A stretch of 64,000 bases of DNA from Mayfieldus sp963772265 (lineage in GTDB: Bacteria; Actinomycetota; Thermoleophilia; Solirubrobacterales; 70-9). The position numbers and the translations under genes were made by a program. The stretch is taken from the NCBI GenBank assembly GCA_963772265.1, contig CAVYWS010000003.1:62001-126000 (forward strand), given 5' to 3'. Of this stretch, positions 16,242 through 25,148 are shown piece after piece (within the stretch, counting starts at the first letter, position 1; every line of letters starts with the position of its first letter). The notes beneath the pieces were generated by a model, which ran no database searches, was not told where the DNA came from, and worked only from the letters and a program-made list of their open reading frames with translations.

Positions 16242-16452
16242 GTGGATCGCGTGGCCGCCGTGGAAGCGGTTGGAGAGCTCGCGCAGGCGGTCCTTGACCT
16301 GCCGCGGGCTGCGGCCGGAGTGGGCGTCGACCGTGGTCCAGGAAAGCGACAGGCCGGGGAACTCGTCGGCGACCGCGGCAGCGACCCAGCCGCGCTCCGG
16401 CGCGGCCTCCTCCTCGGCGGGCAGCCCCGCGACCCCTCCCGGGTCGTCTGGG

Positions 16453-17196
16453 TCAGCGATCGGTGCTCTCCTTGCGCCGGGTGGCGGCCAGCAGCCGCTT
16501 CACCCTGGCGGCGAGCTGGGCCCGGTCGAGCTCACCGATGCTCGCCGACTGCAGGATCCCGCCGGGGTAGGCGTAGACGAAGGTGGGACAGCCGCCGACC
16601 CGGTAGAGGGTCGAGACGGCCCCGTCGTGGTCGTAGCCGACCGGCATCGTCCAGCCCCGATCGCGGACCAGGTCGCGAACGCCGCTGCGGCCGTCGCGGA
16701 CATCGATCGAGAGGAAGTTCACCTGCCCACGGTAACGCTGAGACACCTGGCTGACCACGTCCTGCTGGAGCTCGCAGTCTCCGCCGCGGCTGAACCAGAA
16801 CGAGATCACCAGCGGCCGGTCGAAGTAGTCGCAGACCCGAATCACGTCGGGCCCCCGCACGTGACAGGCGGGCGTGCGGCGCTGGTCCGCGGGACAGGGC
16901 AGCGAGTCGCTCTCGCAGTCGTCCTGGGCGATGTTCGCGTCGCCCTCGAGGTCGCTGGTTGCGACCGGGACGGCGAACTCGGCCAGCGGCTCGTCGGTCG
17001 TTACCTCGTGCAGGCCGAGGATGCCCTGGTCGCGGTTGGTGATGGCGTGGATCGTGGCGATCACGATCAGGGCCAGGAAGAGCAACCCGACAATGGTCGA
17101 GTAGCCGCGGCCGGGGCGGGGCGCCGGGCCGAACGTGCGGCGGCCCGCAACCCCCCTCGAATCGCGCTCCTCCTTGCTCCGCTCGCCCTCGATCAC
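16453..17196 (-). CDS. Membrane-anchored thioredoxin-like protein
   Basis: 247 residues from GTG 17196. The longer reading to 17355 would translate the tandem repeat and is unlikely. A basic cytoplasmic tail precedes one transmembrane helix (YSTIVGLLFLALIVIATIHA, about residues 28-47). The extracytoplasmic part has a thioredoxin fold: VISFWFSRGGDCELQQ where the usual CXXC would sit, VNFLSIDVRDG, and the cis-proline loop VGGCPTFVYAYPGG. The active site has only one cysteine (GGDC), so it is not a standard dithiol oxidoreductase. An extra cysteine cluster (DDC, LPC, AC, VC) lies between the helix and the fold. Confidence 0.75.
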   Translation of the reverse strand: MIEGERSKEERDSRGVAGRRTFGPAPRPGRGYSTIVGLLFLALIVIATIHAITNRDQGILGLHEVTTDEPLAEFAVPVATSDLEGDANIAQDDCESDSLPCPADQRRTPACHVRGPDVIRVCDYFDRPLVISFWFSRGGDCELQQDVVSQVSQRYRGQVNFLSIDVRDGRSGVRDLVRDRGWTMPVGYDHDGAVSTLYRVGGCPTFVYAYPGGILQSASIGELDRAQLAARVKRLLAATRRKESTDR

Positions 17197-17385
17197 AACC
17201 TCACCAGCCCCTCGCCTCGCAATCGGCGGGCTTCGCCGCCTCTGCTCGACGCCCCAGAACTGGAACCTCACCAGCCCCTCGCCTCGCAATCGGCGGCTTC
17301 GCCGCCTCTGCTCGACGCCCCAGAACTGGAACCTCACCAGCCCCTCGCCTCGCAATCGGCGGCTTCGCCGCCTCTGCTCGACGCC
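17197..17385. repeat. Three tandem copies of a 66-bp hairpin-bearing repeat
   Basis: The copies start at 17197 (67 bp, one extra G), 17264 (66 bp) and 17330 (56 bp, truncated). Each opens AACCTCACCAGCCCCTCGCC and contains GGCGGCTTCGCCGCC, a perfect six-base-pair stem with a three-base loop. The array fills the gap between the thioredoxin-like gene start and the MMPL stop at 17387. Copies are almost identical, indicating recent duplication. Confidence 0.9.
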
Positions 17386-17386
17386 A

Positions 17387-20128
17387 TCATCTACGTGAAG
17401 CGGCGAGGCGGCCCCGCCGCCAGGGCAGCGGCAGGCTACCCAGTGCGAACCCCGACTCGGCCCAGACCAGGACCGCCGGCAGCACCAGCATCACGCCGAG
17501 CAGCGCAACGCCGAGGTCGATCACCGTGACCAGGCCGAAGTCGCGCAGCATCGGGAAGTCGTAGTCCCCGAGCCCGGGGATCGCGGTGACGATCAGGGTG
17601 GCAAAGCCGGCGATCGCGGTCAGCCCCGACGCCAGCACGGCGGCGCCGGTGCGGGTGTAAGAGCGGCGCAGCGCCTCGCCGGTCGAGCGGCCCTCGCCGC
17701 GCTCCTCGCGGTAGCGGGAGGCGAGGATGACGCTGAACTCGGTGGCGATCGCGATCACCAGCGCGCCGAGCGTCGCCGACATCGGGTTGAGCTCGATGTG
17801 GCTGGCGAACAGCACCAGCGAAGCCCAGCCCGTCGCGAGGACGATCGGGATCAGCGGCACCAGGGCACGTGCCAGCGAGCGGTAGGCGGCGAGCAGCGCC
17901 AGCGCAACCGCCGCCAGCCCCGCGAGGGTGAGCCAGTAGCGGCTGCTGGCCAGCGAGGAGTTCGACGAGGCCGCCAACACCGGCAGGCCCGCCAGACGCA
18001 CCTCGGTTCCGGGTGGAGGGCCGTTGCCGGTGCCGGGGGGATCGATCGCGGCGCGGATGTCGTCGATCAGCCTCTGCTGCTGGTCGAGCGGCATCGTGCG
18101 GATGCCGAACGAGATGTTCGCGGTGTGGCCGAGCTCGCCGTTGCGGCCGGAGGTCAGCACCGCCTGGCGATCGTATTCCGGGATCGCCTGGTACAGGGCG
18201 TTGATCCGGGCGCTGCTCAGCCGCGTGCCGGGGTTGGTGAAGAAGTCGGTCGGCGAGGTGCCGGGGCAGATCTCGGCCTTGCGGCAGCTCGGGAACTGGC
18301 CGCGGAACCCGTGCTCGTCCAGAACCCGCTGCTTGAAACCGCTCATCCAGCGCACCAGGCTCGGGTTGGTGAGGTCGGGGGCCTGGACGGTCACGTCGAG
18401 CTCGCCCGATACCCCGGTCACCCGCTGCAGCTCATGCAGGTCGCGGACCTCGCCAAGGCCCTGGGGGACGAGCTTGGTGAAGTCGGACTGCAGGGGCACC
18501 CGCGGGGCGACGAGCCAGCCGCAGAGCGCCAGCGCGGCGGCGACGGCGAGGACCCGGGCCGGGCTCTCGATCGAGATCGCCAGGGCGCGGGTGCCGAAGG
18601 CGGAGACCTTCTCCCCCGCCCGATCGCGCAGCGACCCGATCCGGGCCCCGAGGACGCCGACACGGCCGACCAGCCTCTGCGCCGCATCGGACCGCTTCGC
18701 CGCCTCAGGGCCGGAGGCGGAGCCCTCGGCCGCCTCGCGAGGCCGCAGCGCCAGCGCCGCGAAGCCGGCGCTGACCGCAAGGGCGAAGGCGATCCCGACT
18801 CCGGCGACGAGCATCAGCCCGAAGCCGCGCACCATCGGAACCGGAGAGAGAAGCAATACGCAGAACCCGGCCGCCGAGGCCAGACAGGCCGTGCCGACGA
18901 CCGGCGCCGCCTGCGCGGCCGCGGCGCGCGCCGCCTCGATCCCTTCCTTGCCCCCGGCCTCGGCCTCGTCGAAGCGCGCCTGAAACTGGATCGAGTAGTC
19001 GACCGCCAGCCCGATCAGGATCGGCAGCACCGCAATCGCGGCGATCGTCAACGAGCCACCCACCAGACCGGTGAGCCCGAAGGTGACCGCCGTCGCGGCA
19101 AGCGCAAGGGCGAGGGGCAGCAGACGCATCCGCGAGCGGAAGACCAATGCCAGCGTCGCCGCCATCACCACCAGCGCGGCGGCGAACAGCACCAGCAGCG
19201 CCGTCTTCAGCTTGCCGGCAACGCCGTCGACCACTACCGGGGCGCCGCTGATCACGTAGTGGCCCGCGTCGAGGGTGAAGCAGGGCTTGTCGCGGCACGC
19301 CTTGCGCGGGGTGGTGTCGAAGACCGCCGCGCGGATCAAGCGCAGAGCCCGCTCGCGCTCCGACGCCGTCAGGTCGGGGCGCAGGCGAATCGAGATCAGC
19401 GCCGATCGTCGGTTCGGGAACAGATAGGCAAAGCGGGCCTTGGGAGTACCCGGCGACTGGCGGGTGTCGAAGACGACCTGGCTGACGAAGAGCGGATCGC
19501 TTATCTGCGGCAGGCGGGTGATCCCGTACTGGGCCGCAGCCCGCAGCAGGCGGGCCTGGAACTGCTGCCCGATCGTCGCCGCCGCCGCCTTCGCCGCCTG
19601 CTGCTGCTCTGCCTTGGAGAGGCCCTGCTGCGCCGCCGCCTGCGCCGCCGCCTGGGCGGCCCGGGTCGCCTTGACCTGGGTCTGCCTGATCTGGCCCCCC
19701 AGCGCCGCCTGGATCCCGAGAGCGGCCTGGTTGAGGAAGGTTGCCGGCCCGTAGACCACCTTGGCCGGGTGCAGGCTGGCCAGCTCCGTGCAGGCCCCAG
19801 GTAGCGGCTTCACTCCCTTCGGGACGTTGCCCGAGAGGCAGCCCTCGAGCCTCAGCAGCTTGCCCAGGTTCTCGGTCAGCACCAGCTTGCGCAGGTCGCC
19901 CTCGACCAGGACGACGACGGCGTCGTCGCCGAACAGGTGACGGAAGTGCTCGGTCGCCTTGAAGGTCTCGGAGTCGCTGTCGACCAGGGTGTCGGTGCCG
20001 GCGTCGGTGTGCAGCTGCGACGCCCCAACCGCCGCGACGACCGCGACGACGACGGTCACCGCGATCACCCAGCGTGCGCGGCGGGCCGACCAGGCGCCTA
20101 ACCGGCCAAACGTTTCTCCTGCACTCAC
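17387..20128 (-). CDS. MMPL/RND family lipid exporter
   Basis: 913 residues with the RND duplicated layout. One N-terminal helix (WVIAVTVVVAVVAAVGA) precedes a roughly 260-residue exterior domain. A bundle of five to six helices follows (including FGLTGLVGGSLTIAAIAVLPILIGLAVDYSIQFQ, whose core is GLAVDYSIQF), and the whole pattern repeats. The second half has ALVIAIATEFSVILASRYRE. A Q/A-rich helical insert lies around residues 150-190. MMPL proteins export lipids or hopanoid-like molecules using the proton gradient. The gene lies 34 bases downstream of the MlaF-type ATPase gene on the same strand, suggesting a shared role in envelope lipid traffic. Confidence 0.85.
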   Translation of the reverse strand: MSAGETFGRLGAWSARRARWVIAVTVVVAVVAAVGASQLHTDAGTDTLVDSDSETFKATEHFRHLFGDDAVVVLVEGDLRKLVLTENLGKLLRLEGCLSGNVPKGVKPLPGACTELASLHPAKVVYGPATFLNQAALGIQAALGGQIRQTQVKATRAAQAAAQAAAQQGLSKAEQQQAAKAAAATIGQQFQARLLRAAAQYGITRLPQISDPLFVSQVVFDTRQSPGTPKARFAYLFPNRRSALISIRLRPDLTASERERALRLIRAAVFDTTPRKACRDKPCFTLDAGHYVISGAPVVVDGVAGKLKTALLVLFAAALVVMAATLALVFRSRMRLLPLALALAATAVTFGLTGLVGGSLTIAAIAVLPILIGLAVDYSIQFQARFDEAEAGGKEGIEAARAAAAQAAPVVGTACLASAAGFCVLLLSPVPMVRGFGLMLVAGVGIAFALAVSAGFAALALRPREAAEGSASGPEAAKRSDAAQRLVGRVGVLGARIGSLRDRAGEKVSAFGTRALAISIESPARVLAVAAALALCGWLVAPRVPLQSDFTKLVPQGLGEVRDLHELQRVTGVSGELDVTVQAPDLTNPSLVRWMSGFKQRVLDEHGFRGQFPSCRKAEICPGTSPTDFFTNPGTRLSSARINALYQAIPEYDRQAVLTSGRNGELGHTANISFGIRTMPLDQQQRLIDDIRAAIDPPGTGNGPPPGTEVRLAGLPVLAASSNSSLASSRYWLTLAGLAAVALALLAAYRSLARALVPLIPIVLATGWASLVLFASHIELNPMSATLGALVIAIATEFSVILASRYREERGEGRSTGEALRRSYTRTGAAVLASGLTAIAGFATLIVTAIPGLGDYDFPMLRDFGLVTVIDLGVALLGVMLVLPAVLVWAESGFALGSLPLPWRRGRLAASRR

Positions 20129-20162
20129 GAGAACAGGTTAGGTGGCGGAGATGAAGTTGACG

Positions 20163-21386
20163 CTACTTCCGCGGAGGACCCGCGGGCCGAACGGCCGCTA
20201 ATCCATCGCCAGCGGGCCCGGTGACTTCCGCATTGAGGAACTGCGAGACGAACTCGTTGTCGGAGTTGAACAGCTCCTCTTTCGGACCGGACTCGACGAT
20301 CTTGCCCTTCCAGAGCACCGCGATGAAGTCGGCGATCCGCCGCGCCGTGCCGAGGTCGTGGCTGATCACCAGATAGCAGCCGCCGTTCTCCTCGTGCACC
20401 TCGCGGATCAGCTCGCAGAGCAGCGCCGTGCGCACCGGGTCCAGCCCGGAGTCGGGCTCGTCGAACATCACGATCGCCGGGTCGAGCACCAGGGCGCGGG
20501 CGAATCCGGCCCGCTTGCGCATCCCGCCCGAGAGCTCGTTCGGCATGTGGTACAGAGCCTCGCTGAGCCCAACCTCCTTGAGCCGACGGTTGACGACCTC
20601 GCCGATCTCGTCCTCGCCCTTGTCGGTGTGCTGGCGCAGCGGGAAGGCGACGTTGTCGTAGATGTTCATCGATCCGAACAGGGCCCCGTCCTGGAACAGC
20701 AGCCCGAACTTCTTGCGGACCTCGAACAGCTCGTCGTCGGTCATGTTCGGAACCGACTCGCCGTGGACGAGGACGTCGCCCGAGTCGGGGTAGAGCAGAC
20801 CGACGATGTGCTTGATCAGCACGCTCTTGCCCGTCCCCGAGGGGCCGAGGACCATCGAGATCTGATCGTCTGGCAGGCCGAGGTTCAGTCCGTTGAGGAT
20901 CCGGGTGCGGCCGAACTGCTTGACCAGGTCGATGATCTCGATCGCGTCGGTGCCGCCGTGGTCGCGCTTCTTGCCGGTATGCCAGCGGTAGGGGTCGGAG
21001 TCGTCGGTGTCGACGCCGGGGATGATGAAGTCGCGGCCCAGCATCGCCCCGTCCTCGGCGACGTGGACGTCGCCGTTGCCGCCCCGGGGGCGGGCATGCT
21101 CGCGCTCGGCGGCCCGGGCGTCTGCGCGCGCCTCGGCCTCGCGGGCGGCCTGCTCGGTCAGCCCGCCGGGCTGCGGCTCGTCGCCGCTTCCCTCGCTGAC
21201 GACCTCGATGCCCTGCTCGTCGTCGTAGATCTCCTCCTCGACCCGCTCGGCGGCATAGTCGCTCTCACCCCCGGGGTCATCGGAATAGGGCTGCTCAGAG
21301 CCGGGATCGTCCCAGGTCGGGGTCCAGCCCGATCCCTCGTCGTCACCATTGCTCTTGCGTCGAATTCTCGCCAACTCAACCTCCAA
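20163..21386 (-). CDS. MlaF/MceG-type ABC transporter ATPase with acidic N-terminal extension
   Basis: 407 residues. The C-terminal 270 residues are an MlaF-like ATPase: Walker A GPSGTGKSV, LFQDGALFGSMNIYDN (Q-loop), signature LSGGMRKR, Walker B IVMFDEPDSGLD and H-loop ISHD. The first 130 residues are very rich in Asp, Glu, Gly and Ser and look disordered. Such an extension is absent from MlaF, and MceG has a C-terminal one instead. The start overlaps the upstream YrbE permease stop by 11 bases. It powers retrograde or anterograde phospholipid or sterol transport with YrbE permeases. Confidence 0.88.
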   Translation of the reverse strand: MEVELARIRRKSNGDDEGSGWTPTWDDPGSEQPYSDDPGGESDYAAERVEEEIYDDEQGIEVVSEGSGDEPQPGGLTEQAAREAEARADARAAEREHARPRGGNGDVHVAEDGAMLGRDFIIPGVDTDDSDPYRWHTGKKRDHGGTDAIEIIDLVKQFGRTRILNGLNLGLPDDQISMVLGPSGTGKSVLIKHIVGLLYPDSGDVLVHGESVPNMTDDELFEVRKKFGLLFQDGALFGSMNIYDNVAFPLRQHTDKGEDEIGEVVNRRLKEVGLSEALYHMPNELSGGMRKRAGFARALVLDPAIVMFDEPDSGLDPVRTALLCELIREVHEENGGCYLVISHDLGTARRIADFIAVLWKGKIVESGPKEELFNSDNEFVSQFLNAEVTGPAGDGLAAVRPAGPPRK

Positions 21387-22173
21387 TCGGCGCGCGTGGA
21401 TTCGCGCCCCAGAAGACCAGGGTCCCGGTCATCCCGATGATGTGAACTAAGACGATATTGAGCGCCATCGACTTCGCCGTCGCGGCCCCCACTCCGACCG
21501 GGCCTCCCGAGGCGGTGTAGCCGTAGTAGCACCCGACCAGCACGATGATCGTCGCCATCACCATCCCCTTGATCAGGCTGTAGATCAGGTCGGGAGGGTT
21601 CTGGAACATCCAGAAGATCAATAGGTAGCCGCCGGAGGAGGTGTCGCCGATCTGCTTGACCACCGCCAGGTAGGAGGCGAAGTAGCAGACCCCGACCCCG
21701 ACCAGATAGACGAACGGCAGCGCGATCCAGGCGGCAAGCAGGCGGGTCGCGGCGAGGAAGGTGACCGGCGGAACGCCCATCACCTCGAGCGCGTCGATCT
21801 CATCCGAGATCCGCATCGAGCCGAGCTCGGCGACGATCCCGGTGCCGACCTTGGCCGCCATCATGTAGCCGAAGGCGTAGGGGATCAGCTCGCGCAGGTC
21901 ACACCAGGCCGAGAACACGCCGGCGTAGGCGGGGGCGCCCTGGGCACGCAGCAGGTAGGCGCCCTCGATCCCGCACTGCAACCCGATGATGAAGATCAGC
22001 CCCCAGATCACCAGGGCGGAGCCGAGGATCAGGATCCCCGCCTGGCGCAGCGATTCGCCGAAGAAGCGCAGCACGCGGCCGACGTAGACCTGGCCCATCA
22101 CGTTGCCGCCGAAGCGGGCGATCTCGCCGAGCGAGTCCAGCCAGGAGCGTGGAAGTGCGATCCAGGAGTTCAT
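21376..22173 (-). CDS. MlaE/YrbE family ABC permease (second copy)
   Basis: 265 residues of the MlaE/YrbE fold: five to six helices with the conserved AELGSMRISDEIDALEVMGVPPVTFL coupling segment (key residues ELGSMR and EIDALEVMG near 130). It ends with GGPVGVGAATAKSMALNIV. It overlaps the preceding permease gene by 4 bases and the ATPase gene by 11. Two unequal YrbE paralogues in tandem resemble the YrbEA/YrbEB arrangement of actinobacterial mce operons. Confidence 0.87.
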   Translation of the reverse strand: MNSWIALPRSWLDSLGEIARFGGNVMGQVYVGRVLRFFGESLRQAGILILGSALVIWGLIFIIGLQCGIEGAYLLRAQGAPAYAGVFSAWCDLRELIPYAFGYMMAAKVGTGIVAELGSMRISDEIDALEVMGVPPVTFLAATRLLAAWIALPFVYLVGVGVCYFASYLAVVKQIGDTSSGGYLLIFWMFQNPPDLIYSLIKGMVMATIIVLVGCYYGYTASGGPVGVGAATAKSMALNIVLVHIIGMTGTLVFWGANPRAPIGG

Positions 22174-22976
22174 CGAATCGTCTGCAGCTCCGGATGGGTG
22201 GCGAGCAGGGTCTGGGTAAAGACGTAGTTGAAGGCAAAGACGCCCATGAAGGCGATCACCACGGCCTCGTTGACCGCCCTGCCGACCCCGGCCGCGCCTC
22301 CCGAGGCGGTCATCCCCTTGTAGGAGCAGACGATCGCGATGATCGCCCCGAACAGGGTCGTCTTCAACACCGAGCCCCAGAGGTCGGTGACCGAGGCGTT
22401 GTTGAACAAGGTGGCGAAAAAGCCGCCGAGCGGCTGGTTGTAGAGAAGCTCGGCGCCGATCCCGCCGGAGATCCCGAAGATCAGCGCGTAGATGTCCATC
22501 AGCCCGGTGATCAGCATCAGGGCGAGGAATCTGGGCACGACGAGGTTTTTGATCGGATCGACGCCCAGCACCTGAAGCGCGTCGAGCTCCTCGCGGATCT
22601 TGCGGGCTCCGAGGTCGGCGGTGATCGCGGTCCCCGCCACCCCGGCGACGACCACGGCGGTGACGAAGGGGGCGAACTCGCGGATCGAGGCGAGGACGAA
22701 GAAGCCGCCGAGGCGGTCAAGGGCGCCGAACAGCGAGAGGAAGTTGGCTGCCTGCAGGCCGGGGGCGCCGAAGCCGAAGGCGATCGTCGAGATCATCATC
22801 GGAAACCAGCAGAGCTGCAGGGCGAACAGAAACTGGCCGATGAACTCGCCGCCGTAGGGGTAGGGCGGGCGCACCGCACTGACCAAGGTCTTGGCGGTCA
22901 GGATCATCATGTCCCCGACCTGCTCGAAGAGGTTCTTGGCGGGTAGAAATGCCCGATCTACTGCGGTTCTGACCAT
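22170..22976 (-). CDS. MlaE/YrbE family ABC permease (first copy)
   Basis: 268 residues, same family as the following gene but only distantly similar to it. The coupling segment here is ITADLGARKIREELDALQVLG, and the C-terminus is GGAAGVGRAVNEAVVIAFMGVFAFNY. It is the first gene of a permease-permease-ATPase unit read on the minus strand. No MCE-domain substrate protein is adjacent on either side within the window. Confidence 0.87.
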   Translation of the reverse strand: MVRTAVDRAFLPAKNLFEQVGDMMILTAKTLVSAVRPPYPYGGEFIGQFLFALQLCWFPMMISTIAFGFGAPGLQAANFLSLFGALDRLGGFFVLASIREFAPFVTAVVVAGVAGTAITADLGARKIREELDALQVLGVDPIKNLVVPRFLALMLITGLMDIYALIFGISGGIGAELLYNQPLGGFFATLFNNASVTDLWGSVLKTTLFGAIIAIVCSYKGMTASGGAAGVGRAVNEAVVIAFMGVFAFNYVFTQTLLATHPELQTIR

Positions 22977-23158
22977 CTACTCCTCCCGACAGGGCCGGGC
23001 AACCGGCGCGCGGACCCCATCTGGAGGCAAGGATATGGCATCGGAATGGGGTTGACCAGGGACAACCGGCAGAAGCGCTGCAAAGGGCCCGGCTGGGCCA
23101 GAAAGTGCGAGAAATGTGGCTGGTAACGGGGAATTTGCGTGGTAGGCTGCCCGGCGCC

Positions 23159-23851
23159 GTGCGGGAGACCTGCCGACATTTCCGGCAAGCCCGCCGAAGG
23201 CGCTCTGGGGTGAGTCTGGTCGTCGTCGGTGCCAGCGTGCTGGCACTCGCGGCCTGCGGCGGCGGGGAGCGCCAGGACGCCAACGAGCCGTCCGGAAAGT
23301 TCCCGGTCAAGATCGTCACCTCGAGTTTTCCCACCCGCCAGCGGCTGGCCCAGACCTCGCTGTTTCGGATCGGGGTTCAGAACACAGGTGAGCGTGCCCT
23401 GCCTGCGCTGGCGATAACGATCTCGCTCGACAAGAACGCGGTCCATCCGTTCTCGACCTACGACCCGCAGCCCGGCCTCGCCGACCCCGACCGTCCGGTC
23501 TGGGTGCTCGAGAACGACTATCCGAAGCTGGCCGGAGAGACCCGGCCGGCGGGAGCCGAGACCGCCAACGACAAGACCTTCAACTTCGGCAGCGTGCAGC
23601 CCGGCAAGACCGTCGAGGCGGTCTGGAAGGTGACGCCGGTCAAAGCCGGCATCTTCACCGTCGACTACCAGATCGACGCGGGGCTGAACGGCAAGGCGAA
23701 GGCGGTCACGGCCGACGGCAGCCCGCCGACAGGGTCGTTCGCGGTCAAGATCTCCGACCGGCCGCCGGAGACGCGGATCAACGACCAGGGCAAGGTCGTC
23801 GAGGTTCCCTCGGGCGGCGGCAACAACGCCTCCGGCAGCGGCGGCAAGTAA
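23159..23851 (+). CDS. Lipoprotein with CARDB-like domain, unknown
   Basis: About 230 residues from GTG 23159; earlier in-frame starts (23105, 23114) are possible. A basic n-region is followed by VSLVVVGASVLALAAC, a clear lipobox. The mature part has Ig-like strand patterns (LFRIGVQNTGERALPALAITISLD and VQPGKTVEAVWKVTPVKAG) typical of CARDB-type domains. It ends in a Gly/Ser/Asn-rich tail. It is divergent from the YrbE operon and 32 bases upstream of a sugar dehydrogenase-like lipoprotein gene. Function unknown. Confidence 0.7.
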   Translation: MRETCRHFRQARRRRSGVSLVVVGASVLALAACGGGERQDANEPSGKFPVKIVTSSFPTRQRLAQTSLFRIGVQNTGERALPALAITISLDKNAVHPFSTYDPQPGLADPDRPVWVLENDYPKLAGETRPAGAETANDKTFNFGSVQPGKTVEAVWKVTPVKAGIFTVDYQIDAGLNGKAKAVTADGSPPTGSFAVKISDRPPETRINDQGKVVEVPSGGGNNASGSGGK

Positions 23852-23883
23852 CCGCGGCACCGGTTTTGCCACCCTTTGCCTCG

Positions 23884-25122
23884 ATGGGAGGTGTCGCCAC
23901 AATCCTCGCTTGCGCGTTTGCGCTGCTGCTCGCTGCCGGCTGCGGCTCGTCGGACCCGGGCAACACCGACGTCAAGGCGCCGACGGTCACGGCGCCCTCG
24001 ACGACGACGCAGGCGCCGCAGCCGAACCAGCCGACCGGCAACGGGAACGGCGGCGTGAAGCTGACCAAAGTCGGCGACTTCGAGGAGCCGCTCTACGTCA
24101 CCCAGCCGCCCGGCGACGACCAGGACCTGTTCGTCGTCCAGCGCGGCGGCCAGATCCGCGTCGTCCGCGACGGCAAGACCCTGCCGGCCCCCTTCCTCGA
24201 CGTCGGGAACAAGATCACGACCGGCTTCAACGAGCAGGGGCTCTTGTCGATGGCCTTCGCTCCCGACTATCAGAAGTCGGGCCGCTTCTACGTCTACTAC
24301 ACGGACACCAACGGCGACATCAAGGTGGTCGAGTACCGCCGCTCCGCCGGCGATCCTCTGAAGGCCGATCCGGCCAGCGCCCGCCAGCTGCTCGGGATCG
24401 AGCACTCCGCCAACGACAACCACAACGGCGGCCTGCTGCTGTTCGGCCTCGACGGCTCCCTCTACATCGGGGTCGGCGACGGCGGCGCGGCCGGAGACCC
24501 GCAGCGAAACGGCCAGAACCTCGGCGTCCTGCTCGGCAAGATCCTCCGCATCGATCCCCGTCCCAGCGGCGGCAAGCCCTACGGCGTCCCCAAGGACAAC
24601 CCGTTCGTCGGCCGCTCCGGAGCCCGGCCGGAGATCTTCGACTACGGGCTGCGAAACCCCTGGCGCTTCAGCTTCGACCCCGTCAGCGGCTCGATGCTGA
24701 TCGCCGACGTCGGCCAGGACCGGTTCGAGGAGGTCGACGACCTGCCGCGCGGAAAGCACGCGGGCGCCAACCTCGGCTGGTCCGCGTTCGAGGGAGATGC
24801 CCGGTTCAACGAGGACCAGAAGGCACCGGGGGCAGTGGCCCCGATCCTCACCTACGGCCGCGACCGTGGCTGCTCGATCACCGGCGGCTACGTGGTCCGC
24901 GACCCCGACCTCACAACCCTCTACGGCCGCTACGTGTACGGCGACTTCTGCATCGGCAAGCTCTACAGCTTCGTCCCGAGCCTGCCCAAGGCCGCCGACG
25001 ACAAGCCGCTGGGGCCGACGGTGCCGGCGCTGAGCTCGTTCGGAGTCGACAACGCGGGCCACGTCTACGCCGTCTCCCTCGAGGGCGCCGTCTACAGGCT
25101 GGACCCGACCACCGCTCCGTGA
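23884..25122 (+). CDS. PQQ-dependent sugar dehydrogenase-like lipoprotein (GSDH family)
   Basis: 412 residues from ATG 23884. The lipobox is LAAGC, followed by a Thr/Pro/Asn-rich linker, then a six-bladed Glucose/Sorbosone dehydrogenase propeller starting KLTKVGDFEEPLYV. Diagnostic motifs are GLLSMAFAPDY, NHNGGLL with the catalytic His, VGDGGAAGDP, RNPWRFSFD and DVGQDRFEEVD. The family includes soluble glucose dehydrogenase and Asd/YliI; the acceptor and sugar are unpredictable. A second paralogue follows after 26 bases. Confidence 0.85.
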   Translation: MGGVATILACAFALLLAAGCGSSDPGNTDVKAPTVTAPSTTTQAPQPNQPTGNGNGGVKLTKVGDFEEPLYVTQPPGDDQDLFVVQRGGQIRVVRDGKTLPAPFLDVGNKITTGFNEQGLLSMAFAPDYQKSGRFYVYYTDTNGDIKVVEYRRSAGDPLKADPASARQLLGIEHSANDNHNGGLLLFGLDGSLYIGVGDGGAAGDPQRNGQNLGVLLGKILRIDPRPSGGKPYGVPKDNPFVGRSGARPEIFDYGLRNPWRFSFDPVSGSMLIADVGQDRFEEVDDLPRGKHAGANLGWSAFEGDARFNEDQKAPGAVAPILTYGRDRGCSITGGYVVRDPDLTTLYGRYVYGDFCIGKLYSFVPSLPKAADDKPLGPTVPALSSFGVDNAGHVYAVSLEGAVYRLDPTTAP

Positions 25123-25148
25123 CGGCGCCTCTCGTGTTGAGGCACTCG

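Noticed and set aside
17197..17355. Protein repeat (RFQFWGVEQRRRS) at the start of the thioredoxin-like gene
   Set aside because: It is translation of the tandem DNA repeat; GTG 17196 is a better start and the repeat lies outside the domain.
17330..17385. Repeat array as a CRISPR
   Set aside because: Units abut with no variable spacers and no cas genes are present.
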